The translations under genes were made by a program, and so were the position numbers. From Clostridium aestuarii (GTDB lineage: Bacteria > Bacillota > Clostridia > Clostridiales > Clostridiaceae): a stretch of 64,000 bases of DNA. The notes below the pieces were generated by a model that was given only the letters and a program-made list of their open reading frames with translations, searched no databases and was not told the DNA's origin. The first letter of the stretch is position 1. The number at the start of each line of letters is the position of its first letter. Shown piece by piece: positions 54,996 to 64,000 of this stretch. The DNA lies in assembly GCF_026735135.1 (NCBI RefSeq), contig NZ_JAPQER010000002.1, positions 434,001-498,000 on the forward strand, given 5' to 3'.

Positions 54996-55267
54996 TACTC
55001 TTCAACCCCATCAATACCGACTTCATCCTTTGATGATAATCTATGTGCTACAGTTTCAGGTTGAACAGCAGATAAAATTACATGATCACTATCTGTAATT
55101 ATAACCGCCCTTGTTCTTCTACCATATGTAGCATCAATAAGCATTCCTCTGTCTCTAGCTTCTTGTATTATTCTTTTTATTGGTGCAGATTCTGGGCTTA
55201 CAATAGCTACAAGTCTATTTGCAGAAACAATATTTCCAAATCCTATATTTATTAACTTAATACCCAT
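54995..55267 (-). CDS. remA: RemA-like DUF370 regulator
   Basis: A 90-residue DUF370 protein, homologous to RemA, which activates matrix and osmoprotection genes in Bacillus. The sequence starts [20 protein letters not shown], with [20 protein letters not shown] and [15 protein letters not shown]. It sits in the usual yicC-remA-gmk-rpoZ order. Its target genes in clostridia are not established. Confidence 0.93.
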   Translation of the reverse strand: MGIKLINIGFGNIVSANRLVAIVSPESAPIKRIIQEARDRGMLIDATYGRRTRAVIITDSDHVILSAVQPETVAHRLSSKDEVGIDGVEE

Positions 55268-55281
55268 ATTGTCCTCCTATT

Positions 55282-56163
55282 TTACTCAATGTTTTGTACT
55301 TGTTCTCTAATTTTTTCTATATAATTTTTTATATTTATAACAGAATTAACTATTTCCAAATCATTTGCTTTTGATGAAATAGTATTTGCTTCTCTATTCA
55401 TTTCCTGAATAATAAAATCCAATTTTCTTCCAATTGGCTCATTCTTATTCAATGTTTCTTTTAATTGTATAATATGACTACCTAATCTTACTATTTCCTC
55501 ATCAATGCCAACTTTATCAGCAAATATAGCTACTTCTTGTGCAATTCTATTTTCATCTATTTCAGGAATTTCAAGTAAATCTTGTATTCTATTTTCAAGC
55601 CTTTTTTTATAATCCTCAACTACAAGAGAAGCTCTTCCTTCAATACAATTTACTAATTCCTTAATGATACCACACTTTAAAATAATATCTTCTTTTAACT
55701 TTTTTCCTTCCTTTTCTCTCATATTCACAAGTGATTCTATTGAATTATTTAAAGAATTTGATAAGCAATTCCATACTTCATCTAAATCTTCCTCTTTTTT
55801 TTCTAAAGTAATTACTTCAGGAAATTTAGCAATAAGTGATACAGAAATATCATCCATCACTTTATATCTATCTCTAATTTTTTCAAGACATTTAATATAA
55901 TTATCGCTTAATCCCTCATTAAAACTTATTTCTACATCCTCTTTTTCATACACATTTTGATTAATAAAAACATCAACTTTTCCTCTACTAATTTTAGCTT
56001 TAATAGCTTCTCGTATTTTATTCTCCAAAGGCATAAAATTTCTAGGCATTCTTATATTTAAATCTAAATACCTATGATTTACAGTTTTAATTTCTACAGT
56101 AAAACTGCGACTAGCACCTTCATCTGAAATCGCTCTACCAAAGCCTGTCATGCTATTTACCAT
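55282..56163 (-). CDS. yicC: YicC/YloC family endoribonuclease
   Basis: A 293-residue protein starting MVNSMTGFGRAISDEGASRS, followed by VEIKTVNHRYLDLNIRMPRN and, at the C-terminus, GRKLDFIIQEMNREANTISS (DUF1732). YicC homologues have RNase activity on small RNAs. ATG 56163 follows AAAGGTGA; a GTG three codons earlier is less likely. It is the first gene of the remA-gmk-rpoZ series. Confidence 0.93.
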   Translation of the reverse strand: MVNSMTGFGRAISDEGASRSFTVEIKTVNHRYLDLNIRMPRNFMPLENKIREAIKAKISRGKVDVFINQNVYEKEDVEISFNEGLSDNYIKCLEKIRDRYKVMDDISVSLIAKFPEVITLEKKEEDLDEVWNCLSNSLNNSIESLVNMREKEGKKLKEDIILKCGIIKELVNCIEGRASLVVEDYKKRLENRIQDLLEIPEIDENRIAQEVAIFADKVGIDEEIVRLGSHIIQLKETLNKNEPIGRKLDFIIQEMNREANTISSKANDLEIVNSVINIKNYIEKIREQVQNIE

Positions 56164-56294
56164 TCCTATCACCTTTCTGTAAGTACATTATCAATTTATT
56201 TTAATTATACATAACTAATACTTGAATTTTCAAGTTTAATTTGTTTAGAAGCCTATTAATTATAATATCATATTTTTTACTACAATGAAATATA

Positions 56295-57446
56295 TTAATT
56301 ATATACCTTTAATTTGTTTAAACTCTCACATATTGTTTTTTCGTCAACTGTCAATGAAATTCTAAAATAATTATTATCTAATTTACCAAAAGCATATCCT
56401 GGCGTTACTATAATACCATAATTATATAATAACTCCTCACAAAATTCATCAGTTGTATAATTTTCAGGAACTTTACACCATATATAGAATGTTCCATTGG
56501 TCTTATAAAAATTTATTTTTTTGTCAGATAAAATCTTTTCAACAGCTTTTCTTCTTTGATTATAAACCTTTCTAATATTGTTAACATATTTTCTGTTAAG
56601 CTCAAGTGCTTTTATAGCCGCACATTGAATAGGTTTAAATTGACCTGAATCTATATTGCTTTTAATTTTCAAAAGTGAATTTAGAACCTTCTTGTTTCCT
56701 ACTGCATAACCAATTCTAAAACCTGTCATATTATATGTTTTCGAAAAACTTCCAAACTCAACACTAGTTTTTTCATTATCATATTGTAAAATACTTATCG
56801 GATTTTTATTTTCTTTTATTATTTCATTATAAGCACCATCATTGCATAAAATAATCTCTTTTTTATTACAATATTTTATCAATTCTTTATAGTACTGGCT
56901 ATTTGCAACAGCTCCTGTAGGATTGTTAGGATAATTTATAATCATCAACTTGCTTTTTTTAGCAATCTCATTTGGAATATCCTTGAGATTTAATAAATAA
57001 TCATCTTTTTCTCTTAAATTAATTTTATAAGGATTATTTCCCCATAAATTTGCACACATTTCATAAACAGGATATCTAGGGTTAGGTATTATTATATAAT
57101 CTCCTATATCACATACTGCAGGTATTAAATTGCTTATACCTTCCTTCGAACCTATTAATATTATTACTTCATCTAATTCTAAATTAACAAAATAAATTTG
57201 CCTGTAGTATTCTATTATTTTTAATTTAAGTTCCTTAATACCATCATAAGGAGGATATTTATTAAAATCACTATAATTCAAAGAATAAACCAATTCATCA
57301 ATTATACTTTTATCAACACTCAAATCAGGATCACCTATACTCAAATCAGTAATTTTAATATTTTTAGCTTTAAGTTTATTTTTTATATCATTAATAGTTT
57401 TAAAATGATACTCACTAACCTTCAATAATCTATTATTTGTTTTCAT
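56295..57446 (-). CDS. Class I/II PLP-dependent aminotransferase
   Basis: A 383-residue fold-type I aminotransferase. The conserved stretch is SFSKTYNMTGFRIGYAVGN, with the PLP lysine, plus LIGSKEGISNLIPAVCDIGD, NPRYPVYEMCANLWGNNPYK, MIINYPNNPTGAVAN and ILCNDGAYNEI. It resembles the LL-diaminopimelate or aspartate aminotransferase group, but the substrate cannot be fixed from sequence. GGAGGATTATGT precedes ATG 57446. It stands alone between yicC and the purine permease. Confidence 0.9.
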   Translation of the reverse strand: MKTNNRLLKVSEYHFKTINDIKNKLKAKNIKITDLSIGDPDLSVDKSIIDELVYSLNYSDFNKYPPYDGIKELKLKIIEYYRQIYFVNLELDEVIILIGSKEGISNLIPAVCDIGDYIIIPNPRYPVYEMCANLWGNNPYKINLREKDDYLLNLKDIPNEIAKKSKLMIINYPNNPTGAVANSQYYKELIKYCNKKEIILCNDGAYNEIIKENKNPISILQYDNEKTSVEFGSFSKTYNMTGFRIGYAVGNKKVLNSLLKIKSNIDSGQFKPIQCAAIKALELNRKYVNNIRKVYNQRRKAVEKILSDKKINFYKTNGTFYIWCKVPENYTTDEFCEELLYNYGIIVTPGYAFGKLDNNYFRISLTVDEKTICESLNKLKVYN

Positions 57447-57557
57447 ACATAATCCTCCATTTTATAAGTTTAGTCTATAATATTCTTTTCTATCACCTGT
57501 TGCTACCTATAAACTATACCTACTTTCAAAGAACTTTTATAAATAATTTGTATAATT

Positions 57558-57607
57558 AAAAACAAGAAGAGTTTAGATATTTAAATATCTAAACTCTTCT
57601 TGTTTTT
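57558..57607. terminator. 50-bp perfect palindrome, terminator of the purine permease
   Basis: Two 25-base arms (AAAAACAAGAAGAGTTTAGA..., centre TTT|AAA) match without a mismatch or loop. A T-tract follows on each strand. It is 21 bases after the permease stop codon. Confidence 0.9.
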
Positions 57608-57628
57608 TTATTTTTCTCTTTAATATTT

Positions 57629-58987
57629 TCATCTAATTCCTGTAGCGATTAATTTTCCAATAAACAAGATTGCAAGTATATATATTACAGGCGACACTTT
57701 TTTCTTTTTATCTTCATCCTTAGTAAATATGTTATTTATAAGATTCAAAACTGCATAAGATAAAATTCCCATAGTTAATCCATCTCCAATGCTATATGTT
57801 AAAGGCATTAAAGCAATAGTAAGGAACGCTGGTACACCTTCTGTAAAATTTGCAAAATCTATTTTTACTACATTTTCCATCATAAAGTATCCAACTATTA
57901 TAAGAGCTGGTGCAGTAGCACACCCTGGAATAGCAATAAATAGTGGTGAGAAAAACATAGCAACTATAAATAACGTTCCTGTTACTACTGAAGCTAGTCC
58001 CGTTCTTCCCCCTTCAGCAACTCCAGCTGAGCTTTCTACATATGTTGTTACAGTTGAAGTTCCTAACAAAGCTCCTACAGTTGTACCTATTGAATCTACC
58101 AATAAAGCTCTACCTGCATTTTTAACTTTTCCTTGCTCATCCACCATACCAACTTTTGATGCAACTCCTACCAAAGTTCCTACCGTATCAAAGAAATCAA
58201 CAAATAAAAATGTTACTACTACAGTTAGAAATGTTCCTATTTGATTAGAAAATGCATATGATAAATCTAACTTAAACGCAATAGGTTTTAATGATTCAAA
58301 TTTAAAAATTCCATTTGGAAGATATATATGATAAACTTCTGCAGCCTTTTCTGGATTCATTAATGCATAAATCCAAGCTACTATTGTACTTACAACTATT
58401 CCCCACAATAATGCTCCTTTTATATTCTTTTTAGATAAAACAACTATAACTATAATACCAATAACAGCTATTATAACCGGCGGAGTTGTAAAGTTACCCA
58501 TTTTAACTAACGTAGCATCATCTTTTATTACTATACCTGCATTTACAAATCCAATAAAAGCTATAAACAAACCTATACCAGCTGTTACTGCTAACTTCAA
58601 GGTAATAGGAATAGCATTAACAACAATTTCCCTAACATTCGTTAATGATAAAACAATAAATATAATTCCTTCTACAAATACTGCTGCAAGAGCTACTGTC
58701 CAATCAACTCCCAACCCTTTGCACACACTAAAAGCAAAAAACGCATTAAGTCCCATTCCAGAAGCAAGAGCAAATGGCAAGTTAGCATATACTCCCATTA
58801 AAATCGTACTTAATCCTGCTGTTAAACATGTTGCAGTAAGAACAGCACCTTTAGGCATTCCTGCAATTCCTAGCAAATCAGGGTTTACCGCAATAATATA
58901 TGCCATTGCCAAAAATGTTGTTATACCTGCAATGATTTCTTTCTTTACATCTGTTCCATTTTCTTTGAGTTTGAAAAAGTTTTCCAT
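57629..58987 (-). CDS. NCS2-family guanine/hypoxanthine permease (AzgA/PbuG-like)
   Basis: A 452-residue membrane transporter with about 12 hydrophobic segments. Conserved motifs are AMAYIIAVNPDLLGIAGMPK, ASGMGLNAFFAFSVCKGLGV, VTFLFVDFFDTVGTLVGVAS and TSTVTTYVESSAGVAEGGRT. It imports hypoxanthine and guanine by proton symport, by homology. AGGAGGTACAAC precedes ATG 58987. A guanine-class riboswitch with a terminator lies in the 5' leader, so expression falls when guanine or hypoxanthine is plentiful. A SigA promoter lies further upstream. Confidence 0.94.
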   Translation of the reverse strand: MENFFKLKENGTDVKKEIIAGITTFLAMAYIIAVNPDLLGIAGMPKGAVLTATCLTAGLSTILMGVYANLPFALASGMGLNAFFAFSVCKGLGVDWTVALAAVFVEGIIFIVLSLTNVREIVVNAIPITLKLAVTAGIGLFIAFIGFVNAGIVIKDDATLVKMGNFTTPPVIIAVIGIIVIVVLSKKNIKGALLWGIVVSTIVAWIYALMNPEKAAEVYHIYLPNGIFKFESLKPIAFKLDLSYAFSNQIGTFLTVVVTFLFVDFFDTVGTLVGVASKVGMVDEQGKVKNAGRALLVDSIGTTVGALLGTSTVTTYVESSAGVAEGGRTGLASVVTGTLFIVAMFFSPLFIAIPGCATAPALIIVGYFMMENVVKIDFANFTEGVPAFLTIALMPLTYSIGDGLTMGILSYAVLNLINNIFTKDEDKKKKVSPVIYILAILFIGKLIATGIR

Positions 58988-59025
58988 GTTGTACCTCCTA
59001 GTAAGTGATATAATATAATTTTAAA

Positions 59026-59064
59026 ATAAAAATAGCCACTTAGATTATGAGTAATCTCAAGTGG
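59026..59064 (-). terminator. Riboswitch-controlled terminator
   Basis: CCACTTAGATTA / TAATCT-C-AAGTGG stem with a 4-base loop, followed on the minus strand by CTATTTTTATTTT. It lies between the purine aptamer and the permease start. Confidence 0.85.
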
Positions 59065-59092
59065 TTAAATGCTTATATACACATCACTTAGA

Positions 59093-59163
59093 CTACTCAT
59101 AGTCAAATTTTTACGGTATTTGGTAGAAACTCCTAGACCATATTTCTAGGATTATATGAGTTA
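59093..59163 (-). ncRNA. Purine riboswitch aptamer, guanine class
   Basis: The minus-strand RNA has P1 ACTCATA / TATGAGT, the junction ATATGG, the conserved GTTTCTACC, CCGTAAA and the 3' core GACTATG. The specificity base in that core (position 74 of the xpt aptamer) is C, the guanine/hypoxanthine type; adenine riboswitches have U (GATTATG). The ligand-bound form should favour the downstream terminator. Confidence 0.93.
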
Positions 59164-59192
59164 GTGGTATTCCTATTTCTTTTTTCAAAATT

Positions 59193-59221
59193 ATAATAGC
59201 AAATATTTTTATATTTGTCAA
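59193..59221 (-). promoter_or_regulatory. SigA promoter of the purine permease
   Basis: Consensus TTGACA (59216-59221), 17-base spacer, TATTAT (59193-59198), about 30 bases upstream of the aptamer. Confidence 0.8.
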
Positions 59222-59272
59222 CCCGTTACGAATATTCCAAAATTATATTTTATATATAATTCGTTTTATTTT

Positions 59273-60241
59273 TTAAAAAACATTTCTTACTTCCTTTAAA
59301 TTGTAAGTTTTTCCCAAAGCAAGCATAAGCTTTATTCTTGCTTTTTGCCCTGGAAGTGTACCTCCCAAAATCACTCCCATATTTCTTAAAAGCTTTCCTC
59401 CACCATAATATCCATATGTATCTAGAACTCTTCCTTCAAAGCACCTTGAAACCATAACTACAGCAATCCCATTATTTATTGCTCTTTCTATCCCAGAAAC
59501 CATTTCAGGTGGAACATTGCCTCTTCCCAAAGCTTCTATTATTATTCCTTTAGCTCCCTTTCCGATACAAAAATCTATCATATCAGAATTCATTCCAGCA
59601 ACACATTTTATTAAATATACGTTTTCTTCTAACTTATCAGTATATATATGTGTTTTAGCCACTAAATTTCTATAAAAAATAACTTGATTATTGTCTATAA
59701 TTCCTATAGGACCTAATTCTGGACTTTGAAAAGTATTTAATTTCATGGAATTTACTTTAGTAACTTCACTTGCAGAGTTAAGTTCATTGTTCAAGCAAAC
59801 CAGTACGCCTTTTCCTCTTGCCTTTTCAGATATAGCTGTACATATAGAAGCTGCTAAATTAGCTGGCCCATCATATCCAAGTTCTGAACTGTTCCTCATT
59901 GATCCTGTAATAATTACTGGTTTTTTATTATTAATGGTTAAATCTAAAAAATAAGCCGTTTCTTCCAAAGTATCTGTTCCATGTGTAACTACAATTCCAA
60001 CTATATCATCTCTAAGTAAAATTTTCTGTATATATTCTGATAATTCCATCATTTTTCTTGGAGCCATATGAGGTCCTGGTAAATTTGAAAAATTAAAACA
60101 TTCTATTTCGGCATACCTCTCAATTCCTGTTACCATAGCCATAATTTCTTCACCACTTAAAGTTGGTACTGCAGCTTGGATTCTAGAATCTACTTTCATA
60201 GATATAGTTCCACCATTAAAAATTACTGCAACTTTTTTCAT
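59273..60241 (-). CDS. ansA: L-asparaginase, type I
   Basis: Hydrolyses asparagine to aspartate and ammonia. The 322 residues start MKKVAVIFNGGTISMKVDSR, with the first catalytic Thr, then VVTHGTDTLEETAYFLDLTI, with the second Thr and Asp, and IIEALGRGNVP. It lacks a signal peptide, so it is cytoplasmic. AGGAGG precedes the ATG. Confidence 0.95.
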   Translation of the reverse strand: MKKVAVIFNGGTISMKVDSRIQAAVPTLSGEEIMAMVTGIERYAEIECFNFSNLPGPHMAPRKMMELSEYIQKILLRDDIVGIVVTHGTDTLEETAYFLDLTINNKKPVIITGSMRNSSELGYDGPANLAASICTAISEKARGKGVLVCLNNELNSASEVTKVNSMKLNTFQSPELGPIGIIDNNQVIFYRNLVAKTHIYTDKLEENVYLIKCVAGMNSDMIDFCIGKGAKGIIIEALGRGNVPPEMVSGIERAINNGIAVVMVSRCFEGRVLDTYGYYGGGKLLRNMGVILGGTLPGQKARIKLMLALGKTYNLKEVRNVF

Positions 60242-60370
60242 TATTAACCTCCTCCTTGTTTTAAATAAAATATATAATTATATTTTCTAATATTATTATT
60301 TACTTAACTTACTTTCCTATTTTATAATAAAGCATAAAATATGTAAAAGTAATATAAATTATAAAAAATA

Positions 60371-60394
60371 ATAAGCCTGGTTATCCAGACTTAT
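60371..60394 (-). terminator. Terminator of the holin-like gene
   Basis: ATAAG-C-CTGG / CCAG-A-CTTAT with TTAT loop, overlapping the stop codon, followed on the minus strand by TATTTTTTAT. Confidence 0.7.
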
Positions 60395-60600
60395 CGTTTA
60401 AACTCTTTATTTTTATCATCTAAATATCCTTTTCCTTTTTCAGGATTGCTGATAATACCAGCTAAAACTAAAATAGTCAAGAACGCATTTACAAGTTGAT
60501 CATAATTTCCAGGTAAAATGTCAAGTCCAAAAGCTTCTAATACCATTGGTATAAATGCAAATATAGATACCCATAATCCATAATTCTTAAATTTTTCCAT
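60391..60600 (-). CDS. PhiLC3-type phage holin family protein
   Basis: A 69-residue protein with two hydrophobic segments (about 10-27 and 38-52). It ends NAFLTILVLAGIISNPEKGK and GYLDDKNKEF, the C-terminal pattern of phiLC3-type holins (GI..DPTTkG..DS). GGGAGGTG precedes ATG 60600. No phage genes surround it: it lies between ansA and spoIVA. It could be a domesticated holin or a remnant of a lost element. Confidence 0.7.
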   Translation of the reverse strand: MEKFKNYGLWVSIFAFIPMVLEAFGLDILPGNYDQLVNAFLTILVLAGIISNPEKGKGYLDDKNKEFKR

Positions 60601-60709
60601 AAATTACACCTCCCATATTATAATATTAATTATAGGAAATATAAGTTACATAATTAAAATAAAAATTAACAATATTATGTTAATACTAGAATTAATAATA
60701 AAATTTATA

Positions 60710-62191
60710 TTATAAAATAATACAAATCAATCCACCATTACCTTCGTTTATAATCTTTTCTAATGTTTTCTGAATTTTACCTTGAACATCTTCTGGCATT
60801 TTATAAAGTTTATTTTGAAGACCATCCTTAACCAATACTTCTAATGATTTACCAAACATATTGCTTTCCCATATCTTAGAAGGTTCATTTTCAAATTGTT
60901 CCAACAGAGATTTAACTAATTCCTCACTTTCTCTTTCCGTACCCATTATAGGAGAAATTTCTGTCTGAATATCTGCTCTAATAAAATGTAATGAAGGTGC
61001 ACTTGCCTTTAATTTAACTCCGTATCTAGTGCCTTGTTTTACTATTTCAGGTTCTTCAAGCCTCATCTCACTTAATTGTGGTGATACAAGTCCATATCCT
61101 TTTTCTCTAACATCACTTAAAGCATCTGATATTTTTTCATATTCTATTTTTGCTTCACTTAAATCTTTCATTATGTTCAATAATTGGCTTTCTCCATTGA
61201 TATTTGTATTACAAACCTCGCTTAATACATTGTAAAACAACTCATGTCTAGGATTTAACTGCAAATTGGCTGTACCTTCTCCCATATTTATTTCATTGAG
61301 CTTAGAATTCTCCAAAAATTCAAATTCTATAAATCCATCTACAAATTTTTTTACATCTCTGACTTTATAAATATTCTTACTCATATCTTTAATTAAAGTC
61401 ATAAAATCTTTTTTTAGCCAGTGATTAATTTCTAATTGTTCAATCCATTCTGGCATGTCTATGTTAATCTCTTTTATTGGGAATTCTTTAAGTACCCTTT
61501 GAAATACATCCGTTAAATCATTTTCTTTCATATTTGCTACATCCATAATCTGAACAGGTATATCATATTTTTCCTCTAAATTCTTTCTCATTTCCAATGT
61601 CTCTGGAGAAGTTACATCTTTAGAATTTAAAACCATTATAAACGGTTTGTTAATCGCTTTTAATTCATTAACAACTCTTTCTTCTGGTTCAACATAATCT
61701 TGTCTATTTATCCCTGTTATTGAGCCATCAGTAGTTACTAAAATACCAATAGTTGAATGTTCATTAATAACTTTTTTGGTTCCGATCTCCGCTGCTTCTT
61801 CAAATGGTATTTCATAGTCATACCATGGTGTAGTTACCATTTTAGGTTGTTCTTCTTCCTCCAAATATCCTAATGACGACTTAACAATATAACCAACACA
61901 ATCAACCATCCTAACTTTAAATTTAGTTGAACCATTCAAATCAATCTCAACAGCTTCATTTGGTACAAACTTAGGTTCTGTTGTATGAATAGATTTACCT
62001 GATGAACTTTGAGGCAGTTCATCTTTAGCCCTTTGTTTTTTGTAAGCATTTTCTATATTAGGAATAACCATAAGTTCCATGAATCTTTTTATGAATGTTG
62101 ATTTTCCAGTTCTTACAGGTCCAACAACTCCAACATATATATCTCCTTGTGTTCTATCGGCAATATCTTTATATATATTAAAGTTTTCCAA
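60710..62191 (-). CDS. spoIVA: Stage IV sporulation protein A
   Basis: ATPase that polymerises on the forespore surface to form the coat basement layer, anchored by SpoVM. The 493 residues, against 492 in Bacillus, start with TTG 62191 (LENFNIYKDIADRTQGD), with GGGAGGG 7 bases upstream. The longer ATG frame (to 62227) lacks a ribosome binding site. Motifs are Walker A GVVGPVRTGKSTFIKRFMEL, DELPQSSSGKSIHTTEPKFV and the C-terminal QGKIQKTLEKIINEGNGGLI. Confidence 0.96.
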   Translation of the reverse strand: MENFNIYKDIADRTQGDIYVGVVGPVRTGKSTFIKRFMELMVIPNIENAYKKQRAKDELPQSSSGKSIHTTEPKFVPNEAVEIDLNGSTKFKVRMVDCVGYIVKSSLGYLEEEEQPKMVTTPWYDYEIPFEEAAEIGTKKVINEHSTIGILVTTDGSITGINRQDYVEPEERVVNELKAINKPFIMVLNSKDVTSPETLEMRKNLEEKYDIPVQIMDVANMKENDLTDVFQRVLKEFPIKEINIDMPEWIEQLEINHWLKKDFMTLIKDMSKNIYKVRDVKKFVDGFIEFEFLENSKLNEINMGEGTANLQLNPRHELFYNVLSEVCNTNINGESQLLNIMKDLSEAKIEYEKISDALSDVREKGYGLVSPQLSEMRLEEPEIVKQGTRYGVKLKASAPSLHFIRADIQTEISPIMGTERESEELVKSLLEQFENEPSKIWESNMFGKSLEVLVKDGLQNKLYKMPEDVQGKIQKTLEKIINEGNGGLICIIL

Positions 62192-62274
62192 AGATTTACC
62201 CTCCCAACAATTACTTATTTTTAACATTATATATATATTAAAAAATCTTAAAAATATTACAAAAAATAAAATAA

Positions 62275-62300
62275 AAGCCAGCTAAACTTTAAGCTGACTT
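62275..62300 (-). terminator. Terminator of gpsA
   Basis: AAG-C-CAGCT / AGCTG-A-CTT with a T-rich tail on the minus strand, 26 bases after the stop. Confidence 0.65.
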
Positions 62301-62325
62301 AATTTATATACTATTAAATTTAAAC

Positions 62326-63321
62326 TTAATAAACTTCATCCTTTTTATCCCTAGACATTAATTCATACACCCCATATTTTGCTTCTTTATCTTGGAATAA
62401 AACTTTGTATAAAATATCTGTAATCGGCATAGTTACATTTAATTTTTCCTTTAATTTATAGAAAGCTCTACAAGCTTTTACTCCCTCCACTACCATTCCT
62501 ACTTCATTACAAGCTTCATCAACAGTATATCCTTTTCCTATCAATATTCCAGCTTTTCTATTTCTACTATGCATGCTAGTACATGTAACTATCAAATCTC
62601 CCATTCCAGTTAATCCATAAAATGTTTCTGGCTTAGCTCCTAGTTTTATACCTATTCTTATAATTTCACTCATTCCTCTAGTCATAAGAGCTGCTTTTGT
62701 ATTATCTCCATATCCACTTCCATCAGATATTCCAGCTGCAAGTGCTATGATGTTTTTAACAGCTCCTCCAATTTCTACTCCAACCATATCGTCATTAGTA
62801 TAAACTCTAAATTTATTAGTCATAAATACATCTTGAATTTGTTTTGCACACTTCATGTCCTTAGACGTAACTACTACAGTTGTAGGTATGTCTAGCGCTA
62901 CCTCTTCAGCATGACTAGGTCCAGACAACACAACAACCGGATTGACAGGCATTTCTTCTTCTATTACCTCTGAAAGTCTTTTTAAAGAGCTTTCTTCTAT
63001 TCCTTTAGCAATATTCACAATCACAACATCTTTACTAATACATTCTTTAATTTTCTTACACACATCACGTATTGCATGAGAAGGCACTGACAATACAATT
63101 ATCTTACTATTATCCAAAGCCTCATTCAAGTCATAAAACGCTGTTACATTAGCTGGTATCACAACATTATGCATATATTTTATATTTTCTCTTTTTACAT
63201 TTATATCATGAATAACATCTTGATTTCTGTCCCAAACATTAACGCTATACCCTTTTTTACCAAGCATAACACTTAATGCCGTACCAAAACTCCCTCCACC
63301 TATGAAGGTAATATCAGACAT
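62326..63321 (-). CDS. gpsA: Glycerol-3-phosphate dehydrogenase [NAD(P)+]
   Basis: Makes glycerol-3-phosphate for phospholipid synthesis, the acceptor used after PlsX and PlsY. The 331 residues start [20 protein letters not shown], with [40 protein letters not shown] and the catalytic-lysine region [29 protein letters not shown] precedes ATG 63321; the extra codons to 63375 overlap der. Confidence 0.97.
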   Translation of the reverse strand: MSDITFIGGGSFGTALSVMLGKKGYSVNVWDRNQDVIHDINVKRENIKYMHNVVIPANVTAFYDLNEALDNSKIIVLSVPSHAIRDVCKKIKECISKDVVIVNIAKGIEESSLKRLSEVIEEEMPVNPVVVLSGPSHAEEVALDIPTTVVVTSKDMKCAKQIQDVFMTNKFRVYTNDDMVGVEIGGAVKNIIALAAGISDGSGYGDNTKAALMTRGMSEIIRIGIKLGAKPETFYGLTGMGDLIVTCTSMHSRNRKAGILIGKGYTVDEACNEVGMVVEGVKACRAFYKLKEKLNVTMPITDILYKVLFQDKEAKYGVYELMSRDKKDEVY

Positions 63322-63322
63322 A

Positions 63323-64000
63323 CTATTCCTTCCTTTCTCTAAATAGCAATTTAATTCCTGTTCCATCAAAATCAAAATTCTGTCTTAATTGGTTTTTAAG
63401 ATATCTTTCATATGAGAAATGTAATAAAGCAGGGTTATTTACAAAGAACACAAATGTAGGTGCTTTAATTGCAACCTGAGTAACATAATAAATTTTTAAT
63501 CTACTCGTTCCAACTATAGGAGGTTCTTTCATCATAACAGCTTTACTGATTACTTCATTTAATACTCCTGTTTTTATACGTTTAGTATAGTTATCATAAC
63601 AACTTCTAGCCATTTTTAATACTTTATTTACTCTTTGACCTGTTTTAGCTGATATAAACAAGAATGGAGCATATTTTAAAAATGATAACTTATAACCTAT
63701 TTCAGTCTTAAATTTATTCATTGTTTTATCATCTTTTTCTATTACATCCCATTTATTAACAATAATCATTATTGCTTTATTCAATTCATGTGCATATCCT
63801 ATTATTTTCTCATCTTGTTCTGCTACTCCTTCATTTGCATCTACCATTAATAAACATACATCTGCATTTTCAATAGCAGCAAGAGTTCTCACAGCACTGT
63901 ATCTTTCTATTTGTTCTTTTATCTTACTTTTTCTTCTTAATCCTGCTGTATCAATCAAAGTGAATTTTCCATATTCTGTTTCTATATAGCTATCTACAGC
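63323..64000 (-). CDS. der: GTPase Der (EngA), C-terminal part
   Basis: Two-GTPase-domain protein for 50S assembly. The window holds only the last 225 codons; the frame runs off the right edge at 64000. The end of the second GTPase domain is present ([20 protein letters not shown] and SAKTG). Then follows the C-terminal KH-like domain ending [13 protein letters not shown]. Der-gpsA-spoIVA is a conserved clostridial and Bacillus order. Confidence 0.95.
   Translation of the reverse strand, partial: AVDSYIETEYGKFTLIDTAGLRRKSKIKEQIERYSAVRTLAAIENADVCLLMVDANEGVAEQDEKIIGYAHELNKAIMIIVNKWDVIEKDDKTMNKFKTEIGYKLSFLKYAPFLFISAKTGQRVNKVLKMARSCYDNYTKRIKTGVLNEVISKAVMMKEPPIVGTSRLKIYYVTQVAIKAPTFVFFVNNPALLHFSYERYLKNQLRQNFDFDGTGIKLLFRERKE

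Noticed and set aside
57789..58244. 151-codon plus-strand frame over the purine permease
   Set aside because: Antisense shadow without a ribosome binding site; the minus frame has conserved transporter motifs.
59093..59163. Adenine-class riboswitch
   Set aside because: The 3' core reads GACTATG, with C at the specificity position, not GATTATG.

Overview
The window is a low-GC, strongly AT-biased chromosomal segment from an endospore-forming Firmicute, almost certainly Clostridium sensu stricto. The evidence is the gene order, the spoVS/spoVM/spoIVA/ylbJ genes, acetate fermentation by ackA-pta, and AGGAGG ribosome binding sites. I cannot name the species. No rRNA, tRNA or CRISPR array was seen.

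Layout. 1-3.8 kb: topA (cut by the window edge), dprA and comM, all on the minus strand. 3.85-14.5 kb: an accessory island that separates comM from yraN. It holds a decayed PBSX/tailocin-like lysis module (tail relic, XkdX-like, XhlA, broken endolysin, holin), a truncated RES-domain toxin, a secreted or membrane orphan, a stand-alone Dus, a ruined large serine recombinase whose stop codon abuts a 41-bp relic of comM, an intact glucosaminidase with a small membrane protein, and a membrane protein with an L7/L12-like tail. Four related hairpins (core AAAGTGCTAA) end the plus-strand accessory genes. 14.6-64 kb: housekeeping core, nearly all minus strand.

The core runs in functional blocks: ribosome and translocation (rnhB, rbgA, rplS with L19 leader, trmD, rimM, khpA, rpsP, ffh-ylxM, ftsY, smc); spoVS with a textbook SigH promoter; a radical SAM protein and rnc; fatty-acid and phospholipid synthesis (acpP, plsX, rpmF, yceD); ackA-pta; divergent tmcAL-ylbJ; coaD, rsmD, recG; fakA-like/asp23; rpmB convergent with the 24-codon spoVM; the stp-prkC signalling operon with rsgA, rpe, thiN, rlmN, rsmB, fmt, def, priA, coaBC, rpoZ, gmk, remA and yicC; an aminotransferase; a guanine-type riboswitch controlling a purine permease; ansA; a phage-type holin beside spoIVA; gpsA; and der (cut by the window edge).

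Start codons were moved from the longest open frame to the start with a convincing ribosome binding site where the sequence allowed. The most interesting material is in the comM-yraN island, with a few regulatory overlaps in the core.
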